64,000 bases of DNA from Gliomastix tumulicola (GCA_001599755.1 BCHX01000007.1:1488001-1552000); one strand, 5' to 3'; shown: positions 11,450 to 24,355, counted from the stretch's first letter. Notes: generated by a model not told the origin, from the letters alone. Numbers and translations: made by a program.

Positions 11450-13550
11450 CTATGCCTTGGAAACCAGAAATCCATTGTTCTGCTTCTTCTGGAAGAAACC
11501 GGACGGGTCGTACTTGGCGGCAATCTGCTTGAGCCGCTGCAGATTCTTCTTCCCGTAACTAGCCAGGGGGTTTTGGACGCGCGAGCAGTCGTTCATGAAC
11601 TTGAGGGGTAAGTAGATGCCGCGCTCTTTGGTCACCTTGTCCCAGTAGTTGAATGTATCGATGGTCACGGCGCGAACAGTGTCGTCGTCCTCGGCGTTGT
11701 CCCAGTCAGCACTGGACGTCCACCCTGTTGGCGTAGAAAATCCACGGTCAGTCAAAGTACCCATTTCGAAGGGACAGGAGATCAGCGGGTACGTACATGT
11801 GTGGTCCTTCGGCACAATATTCAATGGGTTACCGCCGTTGGCCTCACCCACCTTGGCGGCGTTGTGGGAAATAGCTTGGAGAACAAAAGAGATGTTTGCC
11901 CCGGTGCTCTCGTGGACTGCCGTAGCCTTCTCGTACCAGTATTCGAAAACATCAAGATAGGTCTTGGTATCGGGGAAGAAGCTGGCAGTTCCACCCTCAT
12001 GTCTACAGCAGCAGAGAATTAGTAGCCTTCATTCAACAGCCAGCTCAGCCCGCTGCCATGTCTTCGAGCGAAGGCCCTGCGATCCATACAAACACACGGA
12101 CATGGGTGAGGTCATGGGAGAAAAACAGTTCCAAAGAGTATGATAGTACTTACCGCTGACCAGGTCCAGCAAACCCCCAGAGTTCGTTGCTGAGGGTGCC
12201 AAATGTGCCGTTGGTGGGCGGGAAAAGCCAGGACGTTGGTTCTATGTCAAAGAGAGGACCAAACGCTTCAAAGTTCACATCGTGCGATGTGTATATCATA
12301 TAGATGTTGATTTCGGTGAGCGTGGTGATGAAGCCAATGGTAGCTTTGACGTCGTCTGAGTACTCGAGCTGCCACTTGACAAAGGCCTCTGGTAGACAGA
12401 AGTTAGCGGCCGTAGGTGGTCTCCATTCACTATCTATCCAACATACCGAATATTTCAGCACGATTCTCAAGGGGATATAGGCCCCATTGGTACCAGACGT
12501 CTTTGATTGGGAGAGCTCGTATGTCGAAGCGCGTAACAATACCAAAATTAGCACCGCCGCCTTTGAGGGCCCAAAAGAGATCCTTGTTCTCCTCCGCGTT
12601 GGCGTTGACAATTGATCCATCCGAGAGGACGATCTAACACATCAGAGAGAGAGGAGAGTCACAGGTTAGCTCAAGAGAAAGGCATAGGAATGTATAATGT
12701 TACCAGTCCAGAGATTGACGCACCTCAACGTTGTGAATATTATCTGCGGCAAGGCCGAATTCGGGCTGGGTGTGGTGCAGTCCTCCTTCGAAACCCTGTG
12801 AGCAGCTCCTCTTCACCAAAAACAAATCCCTTAATAGATATTACGAAAGGATTGATTCGACTCACCACCAAGCAGCACGCCACCGACGCCCACAATGGGA
12901 ACCCGGCCACCCGATATGTACACGTCGTATTCAGCGAGGGCATTCACAACATGACCCCACCGACCTCCAGGTCCCAGGCTGGCGACTTGGCGATCATCGC
13001 TGACGGTGGTCTGATTGAGCCGTCCGAGGTGTATGAGAGCACCCTTAGTGATGCCTGCGAACCCTGGGTGTGGTGCGTGGCCACCGCCATAGGTGGCGAA
13101 CTTGATGTTGTGCTTCTTGATAATGCGGATGGCGGTAGATACATCATCGGCAGACTCGGGCTGTATCAGGATGTAGGGAGTGAAGATACATTCCTCAGAC
13201 CTAGGAAGAGCGTCATAAGTGTGCATTCACCTACACTGGCTTCCATTCGGAGATTGACTGTACCAGTTAGGCTCGGCTGTATCCTCTCCGAGTTGCACGT
13301 TTTTGCCGACCTTATCGGCGCCGAGACGGAAGACTGCCTCTTGGTATGCCAGATCGAGACGGTTCCTCTCCGGAGCATCAAGCAAGTTTTCGGCCCTCGG
13401 GTTGATGCGGGGTGAGGCAAAGCTGGTAGCCTTGACGGAGGTGGCGAGCACTGGGCGAGCAAGTATTAGTGTGTGGGAAGATCAGATCAATATAGCGGCG
13501 TGGACTGATTTACCTGCTGCCAACGCAAGCAGGGGCTGGCAAATATACAT
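11450..13550 (-). CDS. Secreted FAD-dependent oxidoreductase, berberine-bridge/VAO type (second copy)
   Basis: Eight exons on the minus strand: 13550-13514, 13450-13231, 13200-12866, 12785-12724, 12633-12447, 12388-12154, 12002-11797, 11724-11450, giving 518 residues. The 37-nt first exon plus the start of exon 2 form a signal peptide (MYICQPLLALAAVLATSVKA). FAD-binding motifs are FATYGGGHAPHPGFAG (His for covalent FAD) and, formed across the third intron, LLGGGLHHTQPEFGLAADN. The C-terminal BBE signature is AAKYDPSGFF. At the place where bicovalent members carry Cys this protein reads RVPIVGVGG, so a single His link is likely. It is divergent in sequence from the copy at 1536 and has a different intron pattern, so it is not a recent duplicate. 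Divergently transcribed from the monooxygenase at 14729. Confidence 0.88.
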
Positions 13551-14728
13551 GTTGAACAACGGACCGCTATTGGGAGACTGTGAGGGCTAGTTTGCGTGAA
13601 GGCACATCGATCTCGCTCTGCCAATCGCGCCCGCCAAAGAGTTCTTGTATGCTCCCAGTCGTCAGGGTGTGCTCCAGTCAATGCTCGTTTTAATGTTGTA
13701 TTACGACATTGCAGGTAACCTCCGAGACTCCGCAATGCTCGATCTTGGACCTGTCTTTGGGCCTCGGCCACGTGGCGGCCTTACTATTGCAAGCCATGCT
13801 GGAGCTATACTGGCTGAACCGGGTCAGAAAGCTCGCCTTGGTTGTCAGGATGCCAATTTGGGAGGGAGGGGGCATTGCGTATTGGGGCAGGGGTTCTCGA
13901 CGGGGTGTGTGAGCACACTTGGCTTCCAGGCACCGAGCTCTCTCGGCCCTGGTACTGAAATGGCAAATCGTTCAGCTCTTCGTCACTGATACCTTTTCCG
14001 TCATAATCTTCATCGCAACAGACGGAACTTCCTCCGCGGCTCTGCGTCCACCCATAGAACATCTCCCTTCGAGCCGCTGCTCTGCAGGGGCCTTTCGATA
14101 TCAATGCGGCTATACCCCAAAAAGGCTCGGGGCTCCGAAGACCTGGAACCCGCTTTGAGATGGAACATCCCAGCTGAACGTATTCTCCAATAACAGAACT
14201 TGCGGAGTACGGAGTATCTGTCCACGCGCGCCACCTTAGCGCGTGTCTCGGTGTAAGAATCAGCATGTATTGAGCCGCCTCCGTCGATCGTTTACTCCAG
14301 CCAATAGACAGGATGGCGTATTTCCATTGCTCGCAATAAGGTTTTCACGATGTAGCCTGTCCAATCGACATGCCTGTGAACGGTGCCACGCAAACTCCTT
14401 TTTGCCTTGCTCGCCATTATTTTCTTTCCATACCATTACGTGGTTACGATCCGATATCAGCCTACTCACCAGATTTGTGCTTTATAGGTCATTATTATTA
14501 GCTAGCTACGACTTCCGTCGATCCTGTGGTAAGATACGTCTGGTAGACAGTAGACTGGTCTGCTTGCATCAAGACATCGCACCTAGCATATCTACCTAGC
14601 CCAAAGCTACGCCTGCAGAGCTTTTCTCTCCCAACTATTTCTATAATATTCAACGCTTGTTTTCCCTGCAACCTCCTTCTCTAGCCCCGCCTTGTTGTTT
14701 GTTATCGACTCTTCTGCTATTCCTCATC
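13551..14728. promoter_or_regulatory. Divergent promoter region, FAD oxidase and monooxygenase
   Basis: A 1.2-kb spacer between divergent starts. A 153-codon minus-strand frame (13805-14266) has no recognisable motif and no convincing splice partners; it could be a decayed fragment. Otherwise no gene seen. Confidence 0.4.
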
Positions 14729-16946
14729 ATGGCCCCTCACGCTGCCGACGAGGTCGCACCCAGCGCGATTGAGATCACCAAGTCACCTTATGTTCTCACG
14801 AATGCAAACGGCGGTTCTACTTCCCAGTCTGAGGATACGTTTGAGTATCCTCCCTACGTGCCTCAAGATGCCGCCTACACAGTTCTCAATCAGTACCATT
14901 CCAAGCCCACAAAGCTACGGGTCGCCTGCATTGGCGCAGGTGCTTCGGGACTGTGCCTCGCGTACAAGATGGAGAGACAGCTGGTTCCTGGATCATGGGA
15001 GCTCACTCTCTTTGACAAAAACCCTCATTTTGGGGGCACGTGGTATGAGAACACATATCCCGGTGTCGCTTGTGATGTGAATTCCCCCCCCTCCGCCCCG
15101 GGCCGCGTTATGAATAGATTCAAACTTACTAACCGTAGTGTAGATTCCCTCTCATCTCTATACCTTCTCATGGGATCCTAAGCCTGATTGGTCCCATTAT
15201 TATGCCTACGGCCCTGAGATTCGTCAGTATTTTGAAGGGTTTGCCGAGCGTCATGGTTCCAAGAAGTACATGAAGTTGAACACCAAGGTCGTCGAGGCTC
15301 GCTGGGATGAGGACAAGGGTATTTGGACGCTTACTTTGGAGGACCAGGCAGTCGTCGAGGGCCAAACAATCAAGCACATCTGGCAGGACTGGAGTCACGT
15401 CCTGGTGAATGGCACAGGCGTCCTCAACAACTGGAAGTGGCCTGACATTCAAGGTCTACATGACTATGCAGGACCGAAAATGCACTCAGCCACGTGGGAT
15501 CACAGTGTCGACTTCAAGGGCAAGACTGTCGGAGTTATCGGCACGGGCTCAGCAGCCGTCCAGATCATCCCGGAACTGCAGAGAGAGGTCGGAACTTTGA
15601 AGGTCTTCATGCGGTCAAGCACCTGGATCAGCCCACCATTGTGAGTATAAAAACTCTGCTACTCTCACTCGACCTCACCTCATGACCAAAGGCTGACACG
15701 ATAAAGTGGCAACGGTGTCTTGGAGAATGAGTTACAAAAGACAAAGCCCGGAGACCGTCCCGGTAATCGTCAATATACGTTTACCGATGCTGACAAGCAG
15801 AGGTTCCGAGACGATCCAGCATATCACCTCGACTTTCGCAGACGTATTGAGGCTGAGATGAACTCACAGTTCGATGTGTTCTTCCAAGGGTCAGAGACCA
15901 GCAAAGCCTATCGCAAAATCATGACCAAGGAGATGGAACAACGCATAGGTCCAGGTCACGAGGAGCTCAAGAGGTTTATCATACCAACATGGTCCCCTGG
16001 GTGCAGACGTATTTCTCCTGGAAATGGGTTCCTGGAGGCTCTCGTCGAGCCAAACGTTGAGCCTATCTATGGTGATCCAGCGAAGATTGTACCAGAAGGC
16101 ATTATCGGCGAGGACGGGCAGCTTCATGAGATTGACATCCTTGTCTGTGCAACAGGGTACAATGCCGCTTTCAGGCCACCATTCAGTATCATCAACGGTT
16201 ATGGCAAAACACTACATGAGGACTGGGACGAGCAAACAGGTGGCGGAGGAGCTAATCTTTACTTCGGAGTCAGCGCACCGCGATTCCCGAACTATTATAC
16301 CGTGGTGGTGAGTGCTCTCGCCCTTGTCTTGCCTATGTTCCTTGATACAGGGGGTCTCTGCTCTTCATGCAAGATGTGTTTTTACTGACCTATTCCTGCA
16401 GGGCCCCGGCGCAACCTGGAGCTCGGGCACTCTTCTCCCTTCGATCGAGACCACGATCGAATATGCAGTCAAGATGATGAAGAAGATTCAGCACGATAAT
16501 ATCCGGTCCATATCTGTCAAGCAAGATGTCCTTGATGATATCTATGCGCATTTTGATGAGATACACAAGAAGACCGTGTTCCAGGAGGACTGTCGAAGTT
16601 GGTTCAAGAACGGGAAGATGAAGAACAGGATCTATTTGTGGCCTGGACCGGTATGCACAGTCTCAACCACACCTTCTCACATCTGCACACAGCACTTACC
16701 GACATACGCGCCTACGCTTATGACCGCATATGGTAGAGAAAGTTCATACTAACAGTCGTTTGGCAGACCATTCACTTCCTCAAGACAATCAAAGACCCGC
16801 GATTTGAAGACTACGAAATCCGGTACCGATACCCAAACCGATTCGCATTCCTAGGACAAGGGGAGACTCTAGCCCACAGGAAAAAGGATGTTCTGGGTCT
16901 GAGCGCATACGTGCGCAATAGCGACGATATGTGGGGTGTAGAGTAG
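14729..16946 (+). CDS. Baeyer-Villiger-type flavin monooxygenase
   Basis: Five exons: 14729-15076, 15144-15640, 15707-16307, 16402-16650, 16767-16946, giving 624 residues. The first Rossmann motif IGAGASG is near residue 70, FGGTWYENTYPGVACD is formed up to the first splice and followed by IPSHLYTFSW, and the second Rossmann motif is GVIGTGSAA near 248. Between them is YAGPKMHSATWD, which fits the Baeyer-Villiger fingerprint FxGxxxHxxxW(P/D) with Tyr in the first place. The ATG-motif-like CATGYN is near the C-terminal third. Such enzymes use FAD, NADPH and O2 to insert oxygen next to a ketone. The ATG at 14729 has a good context; an in-frame ATG at 14657 would add a hydrophobic 24-residue lead. 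It could act on a ketone made by one of the neighbouring SDRs (inference). Confidence 0.9.
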
Positions 16947-17644
16947 AATGAGGTACTTAGCTAAGTCAAGGTATCTAGAACATAAACCAAGAATGAAGCT
17001 CTTGTGATGAGTTGGGAGTTCTTGTTTTGTTGACCCCTCAAGTGGTGATATCAATGACCCAATCGGCAGAAACCCCTTGTCTGTTTGAACTGTAGCGGCC
17101 GGCCTGTCTCTGTTAGTACCATATCGCTGACGAGATGCGCGGCACATTAGACCAAACGCAACCGGTGAGTTGGCCAGCGGTAATGCTCTCTGAGTGTTGC
17201 CGGTAATCACAGGTTGGTGACCTTGGCTCGCCCATGGCCTGCCGCTCTGTGCTACTCAATTCCTTATGTGAACGCCGCGTTTTACAAGTTGTGGGCCTAG
17301 GCAACAATCTTGGCACTGCTCCAGGCCTGCATGCAGGAAGATCCTTTGTTGGCTGGTGTGCGCACGCGCCTTGACTGCCTTACAGCGCCAAGTGCATGAG
17401 GCGACGCGCGCAAGGCAGTCTGACGTGGATACAATATCTCACAGGCACGCAAATAGTGGGGTTTACCTCACTTCAGAGTATCCCCTGCGCATAAATCTCT
17501 CACTGAGTCTGAAAATGCGTTCCTGAGTAGCTGTCAACTGTCATCGGACTTTCGCCCCGGAGACCTACGCATGCACGGCAGCTTAAGGCGTGATCGAAGC
17601 GAACAGCAGAGTGACCGGGTGTTTCCCTGTCCGTACAAATCAAT
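16947..17644. other. Intergenic region before the HET island
   Basis: A 698-bp spacer between two plus-strand genes. It should contain the promoter of the giant HET gene. No repeat or gene recognised. Confidence 0.45.
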
Positions 17645-20600
17645 ATGGCGTCGACCCAAATCTTACCTGGGGCGCAAGCCACCTGGAGCGCCCCAAAAGG
17701 CAACGAAACACCGTCGGTAGGTACATTTTCGTATATTTTCCCTGATACCGTGTAATACTTCAATTGACGCACCGGTTCCGAGCAGTTTGTCTACACGCCT
17801 CTGCAGAGAGGAACACCAGCCACACGCCTGCTGCGCCTTCTACCGAGCCAGGACAAGACTGCCACTATACAATGCGCTATCTTTGACTACACATTCCAGC
17901 CGCGAGAAGAGGACCATCTCTATGAGGCTCTGTCATACGTGTGGGGAGACGCCTCCGATAGGGCTGAGATCCTCCTGAATGGCTCTCTCTTTCAGGTTAC
18001 CAAGAACCTACACGCGGCCCTATGCTGCTTGCGGGACACTCTCTTTGAACGTATCATCTGGGTGGATGCTGTTTGTATCAACCAAGAGGATACCAGGGAG
18101 AAGGAGATCCAGATTCAGTTTCTGTCTAGTATTTATGGATACGCACGGCACGTTCTTGTCTGGCTCGGGGAGAGCGACAATCGCGGAGATGAGGCTCTCC
18201 GATATATCCAAGCGGTAGCAGCCCGTCAACAGGACAACGTGGATGATGTTGTCCAGCGTAACATTGTGTTACTTTTGGGACGAAAATGGTTCCGCCGAGT
18301 ATGGGTGAGAGCACCCCTATCCTACCAACACGTCCCGGAGTGCCCGTCTGCTGACCACATCCAGATTCTGCAAGAGGTTGCTTTGGCAAGAAGTGTTCTT
18401 CTCCTGTGCGGCCGTGCTATGATCAATGGTCACGCCTTCTGCCAAGGCCTCACGAGACTAGGACTTCCAACTAGCGACCACCCCTTCCTGCAAGCGCGCA
18501 TAGGTTCACTCACGTATTTGATCAGCGGGGCTCCTCTCCGTCCCCGGTACAGTACGCAGCTGCTTGGGGACTTGTGTCTGCCAGAGTTGATCGATATGTA
18601 CCACGATCGTGAGGCCACCGAGCCTCTCGATCGTATCTACGGTCTCCTGAGCATGACGTCTGATGCCCCTGCCAGACAGCTCTTTCGTCCGAACTACGAT
18701 TTGTCATGGACAGAGCTATTTATCCGCCTTGCGAAATATTGCTTCGGAAGTGTGGTATCTATCCAAGCCCTGTCTGAGAATGAGTTGATGCTGCAAGGTC
18801 GAGGTGTCGTCCTTGGCAAGGTGGCGTCAGTAGGGCCAAGCAGCGAAGGACGGCATCTGCAAACCATAGCCATCTCCTTCGCCAGGACGGCTAGTGGTTT
18901 GAGTTATGAGCGCTCCCATAGCACCCCTTGGACGATTCAGCAGACTGCCAAGGCCATCAGACCAGGCGACCTGATATGTACGCTTCAGGGGAGTTCACGG
19001 CCGGCCTTCATAAGGGCTTGCGAGGACTATTTCTTTGTCATTACGAGCTCGATCATTCCTGAGAATAGACGAAGAGAGGTGGCCAGCCTCGCAGTCGATC
19101 AGCAGCACAATATCGACAATTCAGCACCCATGACAAGCGAATCAGCGCACTGCAATGGTGACTTCATGGCTCGTCTAGTATGGAGCTTGGAGGCCGACGA
19201 TGCTATCACTGACGGTATAGACTTGGGCAACTTGAGTCAGGTGGAGAAAGCTCGAGGATATTATGAAGTGGCAAAAGCCCTCACCGACTCACAGCAGTAT
19301 GGCGAAGCCAGATCGAAAATTGAAGTCGTTCTACGTGGTGGATACAAAGGGGTCCTCGGATGCGAACATCCCCTTATCCTTGCTTGCCAGGATCTTTACG
19401 CAACCGCATACAAAGAGCAAAATCTCCTCGAGGAGGCGGCGAAAGAGCTTTCAGATCTGTTTGACGAAAGAAAAGCGCTATTGGGACTGGAGCACCGAGC
19501 GACACGAAGGAGCCTTGCTCAGCTGGCGATTGTCGAGGCAGATATATCCCCTGTGATTGAGCGGTGCCTTCCGTCCCCTATTTCGCCGGACTTGAAAGAT
19601 TCAAGCGCACGCGCCAATGAGCAAGGTCGTCTTAGGATGTCACGACTTGTTCGCGGTGCAATACAAGGCCGGGCACTGTCGGAGAGGGACGCTACCTGGC
19701 TGATCGGAGTAGGCAGGATCGGCTTGATCAGGTCTATCCTCGAACTGACACATGGAGATATGCCCCTGACTAGACTTGCGATTCAAAGACTTCAAGACCG
19801 CTACGAGGAGGGGCTAGACATTTTGAAGCTGCTCTCGGCGCACTGCGCGCAATGGGCGGCGATGGACGAAGCTACTATCAGCAGCATTATCAGCTCCACC
19901 TCAAGATGGAATACAGAGGACGTTGTTCAATTTTTCAAAGCTCAGGGAGAGACTTTTCTTACGCAAGCTGTCATCGAAAATGCAATTGAAAATGAACAGC
20001 ATCGCAACGAGATACGCACGCTTCTTCTTTCTCGACGGAAGGGTCCAAGGCCGGAGACGGAGAGCCTAATGATGGTTGTCCCTACCCATCCAAGCATCAG
20101 GTCGAAAGAAGCTGAGATACCCATTACCATGTGGCACGACGAAATGCTCATAACGAACGATACGGTCATGACGGTACTGTCTGACCAGAGTGGCCTTGCC
20201 GTCTTGAAAAGGGTTCTTGCGAGAGAATCTAGATCTAGTAATGTGAATATCACACAACGGGCTCTTGAAGAAGCAGCAGGGGCAAGGATTGGCGAACTCG
20301 TTCTGAAGCCGCTTCTAGATCATCTCGGAACCGAATTTCCAATCTCAGTGAGTGTTTTGGAAGCAGCCGCGGGAAACCAGCCTTTTGGCGTGGAAATCTT
20401 GCGGCTCCTAGCCGACCACATGGGGACTTTCCCAGTCACGACAAAGATGCTAGAAAGAGTCGCGCGTAGCGGCAACGAGAAGGGCATACTCTTGTTGCGA
20501 GACATGCCTGGCTTTACGACCGCGCTGACGGTGCAAGTCGTGGAAGCAGCCGCGACAAACAGGGGAAGCATGAGGCTCCTCCTAGATGACGCGAGGTCCA

Positions 20601-23600
20601 CGGTCCCTATCTCGGAAACAGCACTAGCAAGATGCGCCAAGAATGGCGATGGAGAGATAATGAAGGAGATGCTGAGTCAGGCTGGGGAGGGCTTCAGAGT
20701 GACAGACCGCATGTGGATAGGTGCTGGCAAAAGACGTAAGAAGGATAGGAACAAGGTCCCACGGCTCTTCCTCCGGCATCCTGGAGCAGAAGGAATTTCA
20801 GACGCAGCGTTGTCGGCCTTCACCGAGTCCGTGGAGAGATGGCGCGGTTTGTCGCACCGAGAGTCGTCTCGGACTGGGATTGCGAGGGTGACAAAAGACC
20901 TCGCCAAGGAAATCGTGAGGATGTGGCCCTTGTTAGGCGATAGGGCGATGGAGACGCTCTTCACCCTTCTTGCAGGAGACATCGTTATGTCTGTGGACGG
21001 AGCAATGGCGTGCCTTTTGAGAACGCTTGGGCACAGACCCATTCATTCGATGTTGAACAATCTAGGGGACCAAGTTATCATGACGGAGAGATTCATCGAG
21101 GCTGCGGCGGTGAATCACCACTCCGGGTCTCTGGTCCTTGACAAGCTCCTTCAGCGAGCCGACGATAGGGTGCAGGTCTCAGACGCAATACTAGAGGTTG
21201 TGTCCATGACTTCAACCAAGGTCGACAAGATTGACCTTTTGCTTGAAAGACGAGGCAAACAGCGCGCGATCCCGTCAAGAATCTCTATAGTGGAGAGCCT
21301 ATGCACCTACTCGTCGAGTTACTTGGAATCCGACCATGCTGCCATCGTGCGCTGGCTCAGACCACTGGAACCAGTGTCGAGTGAAGTATTGGAGCAAGCG
21401 GCACGGTACAATGCTCATACCTTGGGGCAGATTTTGCGCACTTCGTCTGCAGACAATCTTTCGGTCACCAGCTGGGTGCTGGAAGCAGCGGCTGCTTCAA
21501 GATCTCCAAACAGTCTTTTTTGCTTGAAGAACCTCAGACCCCATGACATGGCTATCACGGAGCGCGTAGTCAGAAGAATCCAGAGCATTAAAGTCCTGAA
21601 ATGGCTCCTACGACACTACAGGCATGAGATCAGCATTAGTCCTGGTCTACTGTGGCGGGTGTGTTTGATCACACCCCAGGTTAACAGGCTCTACAATCCG
21701 TCGAGTAAGATTTTCCCGGGTGCCCAGTCAAGATTGTTTAGCGACATCTTAATGTCATGCCATTTTGACCACCCGGTTCATGAGGGCGTCCTGGTTACAC
21801 TCGCGCAGCATCTCGGGGAACAAGAAGTGAAGCTATTCCTCAGTCACCTGAGGGGCAGCCTGCAACTCACTGGTAAAATTGTCAAGGCAGCATGCGGTGC
21901 GCCTGAGTCTGGTGGTCTGTGGGCCTTTCTAGACCTTTTACCGAAAGAAGGGATACTTGACGAAGGCGTCATGATCGCGATTTCAGAGCGTTGCAGCGAA
22001 GACCTCATGGCTGATCTGCTTGATCAACGAGGCGCATACCTGACTATCACTGAGAAAGTCATTAGGGCTATCCTGAGAAATGAGCAAGCGGAGGGAATCA
22101 TGTCCCTTATTCTTGCTCAGGCAAGAATCGACTGTTCACGAGGCCCGAATCAAGCGATCGAGGCGGTATTGACATATCTCCACTCTCGCCCGAATCTGCA
22201 GAACCAGCTCGTCGCCCGCTTAAGACTCAATGGCTCAGATCACGAAGCTCCTACCATGGCAAACATAATCAGACGAGGCATGAAACGTGAATGGAGGACA
22301 GTCGTAAAGGTACTCACCCAGCAACATTCTGTCCCGCGGAATTCCCAAGATGAGCTCATGTCCGCGGTCCGGGCGCGCGAGCATGTCACGAATCTGACAT
22401 CGATGTTTGACCGGCTGCAACCTGGTGTTGAGATCCCAGAGGAAATGTTTGTCGAAGCCATGATGCGCAAAGGGCCTAGTCCTGACATACACATATGGGA
22501 ATTCATACTCCGCAAAATAACAGGGAATTTCAGAGTCACAGGAGCAATCATTGAAGGAGTTGCGCACGGCACGCCGCGCACTGAGAACTCTGACGCCAAA
22601 CTGTTTCTAAAGAGATGCCTCATCCGCATCCATCAGTATCATGGAAGTGTTCAAGTCACCCAAGAGGCATACGTTCAAACGGCAAGGCTTTTGAGCGCCG
22701 ACATAATGAGACTCATCCTCGAGGTTTCACAGGACGATGTCTGCAATCCGGAGCGGGTGCTTGAATCTGCCTCTGCTAGCACAAAAGAGGGTGAGGAGAC
22801 TGCCCGTCTACTTCTGGAGCAATTTGACGACAATCAAATCACTGATGGGGTGTTGGCTTTGGTAGCAGAGCGCTTCTCTGTGGATATGATGACACAAATC
22901 CTTGCTCGTGCTGGTGATTGGGCACCGCGCATATCCAGTAGAGTTATGGATGCCGCAGCCGGGAATCTTCATGGAGATGCAATGATGAAGCTCCTCTTCG
23001 ACATTCAGGGACCTACAGTGCTCATGACACCGTCGATGGCTGAGAAGGCTGCAGGTAGCCCGTGTGCAGAGAAGAACCTCAAGCTCGTGTTTGAGGCGAG
23101 AGGAGGGAAGCAGGTCGAGATCACCGAGAAGACCATGGAGACAGCCGCAGCACATAGGAACTCAGGGCGAGTTCTCACTTTCATATTCGACCATTGGGGG
23201 AGCGATTATCTTCCCGTCACAGAGGCAGTTCTGACCGCCGCTGCGAGTAATGAGTACCCGACGGGACTCGCTGTGTTGATTCAGCAACGCGGCAAGGACC
23301 TTCCCCTCACAGATAACGTACTGATTGCCTCTGCGACGACGAAAGGTGACAAGAACCTGGACGGGGAACATGCTGTCTCCGTCCTGATTAGCCTCCTTGA
23401 CGCAGGTGTTATCATCAGTGACGCGGTACTACAGGCCGTGGCTATGGTGAAAGACGTGCGACAGCAAAGGCGGATTCTGGAGCAAATACAGCGCAGAAAT
23501 GGTATGACACCTGCCCTGGAAGCTGCGCTAAAAGCAACCGACTTCCGATTCATCGAAATGTGCATCGCGGAAAGGTTGGAACAGGTTCGGGCCAAGGCCC

Positions 23601-24355
23601 GCCCTCGACGCAAGCCACGGCCGCCACAATTTGTGGAGGATGCGATACTAGAGGCTGAGGAACTGAATGATTATTGGCAGCCCAATCTGCGATACACGCT
23701 TCGGCAGCTAGAGCATGAGCCAATCCCAGAACGCGTCGTCCGATCAGCGGTAAGGCGTCGTGATGGACAGGAAGCGTTGGAATACCTCCTTCACGAATCC
23801 GATTTCAAGATGAAGATGACCGAGGACATCATAATATCCGCACTAGAAGGCATGGATCCGTGCAGAACTCTCAGATTCATCTCATTGTGGTGGGGGGAAG
23901 ACGCGGAAGTCCTAATCACGGAGAGGGTCATGATGGCGGCGGCAACCAGCAGGCAGATGCCCGATGACGGGGGGTATATCATAGTCGGTGGCGAGCGGAA
24001 ATTCCAGGTTCTTCAGGTCGTCATGCAGGAATGGGGGAGGGAGCTGCCAATCACTGAGAACGTGTTCAGAGCTGCGGCTGCGAACCGTGATGGGCCGTTC
24101 GCTCTGAAGCTTCTTATTGATCTTTGGGGCATCATGCCGCCTCTCACAGAGGCCATCTTGGTTGAGATGGCGAAAAATTCCAAGGGCAAGGAGGTGTTGC
24201 TGTTTATGATATGGCGTTGGGGAACGGAGAATATTCCGCTCTCTCGGGCGGTTATTCAGGCAGCGAGAGCAAATGTTCGTTGCAGGGACATACTGGGTCT
24301 CATTGCTGAGAGATGGGGTGAGCGTTTTCTCGACGAGGCACAGGAGGATCTTTAG
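17645..24355 (+). CDS. Giant HET-domain protein with TPR-like segment and about 39 C-terminal repeats
   Basis: Three exons: 17645-17716, 17786-18304, 18365-24355, giving 2193 residues. The HET domain spans about residues 68-205: LYEALSYVWGD, IIWVDAVCINQED, and WFRRVWILQEVA, the last restored by removing a 60-nt intron (18305-18364). Residues about 490-595 resemble TPR/kinesin-light-chain repeats (YYEVAKALTDSQQYGEA, LGCEHPLILACQDLYATAY, LGLEHRATRRSLAQLA). From about residue 650 to the end runs a degenerate tandem repeat of about 30-37 residues with core (I/L/V)T-x3-(V/I)(L/M)-x2-AAA-x-N followed by a hydrophobic helix; I count about 39 cores by eye. HET domains trigger cell death on non-self contact in fungi. 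Repeats usually act as the recognition part. There is no NACHT or NB-ARC P-loop. Ligand unknown. Confidence 0.85.

Noticed and set aside
13805..14266. 153-codon minus-strand frame in a divergent spacer
   Set aside because: No recognisable domain, no splice partner, and a composition unlike neighbouring exons. Kept only as a note in the spacer entry.
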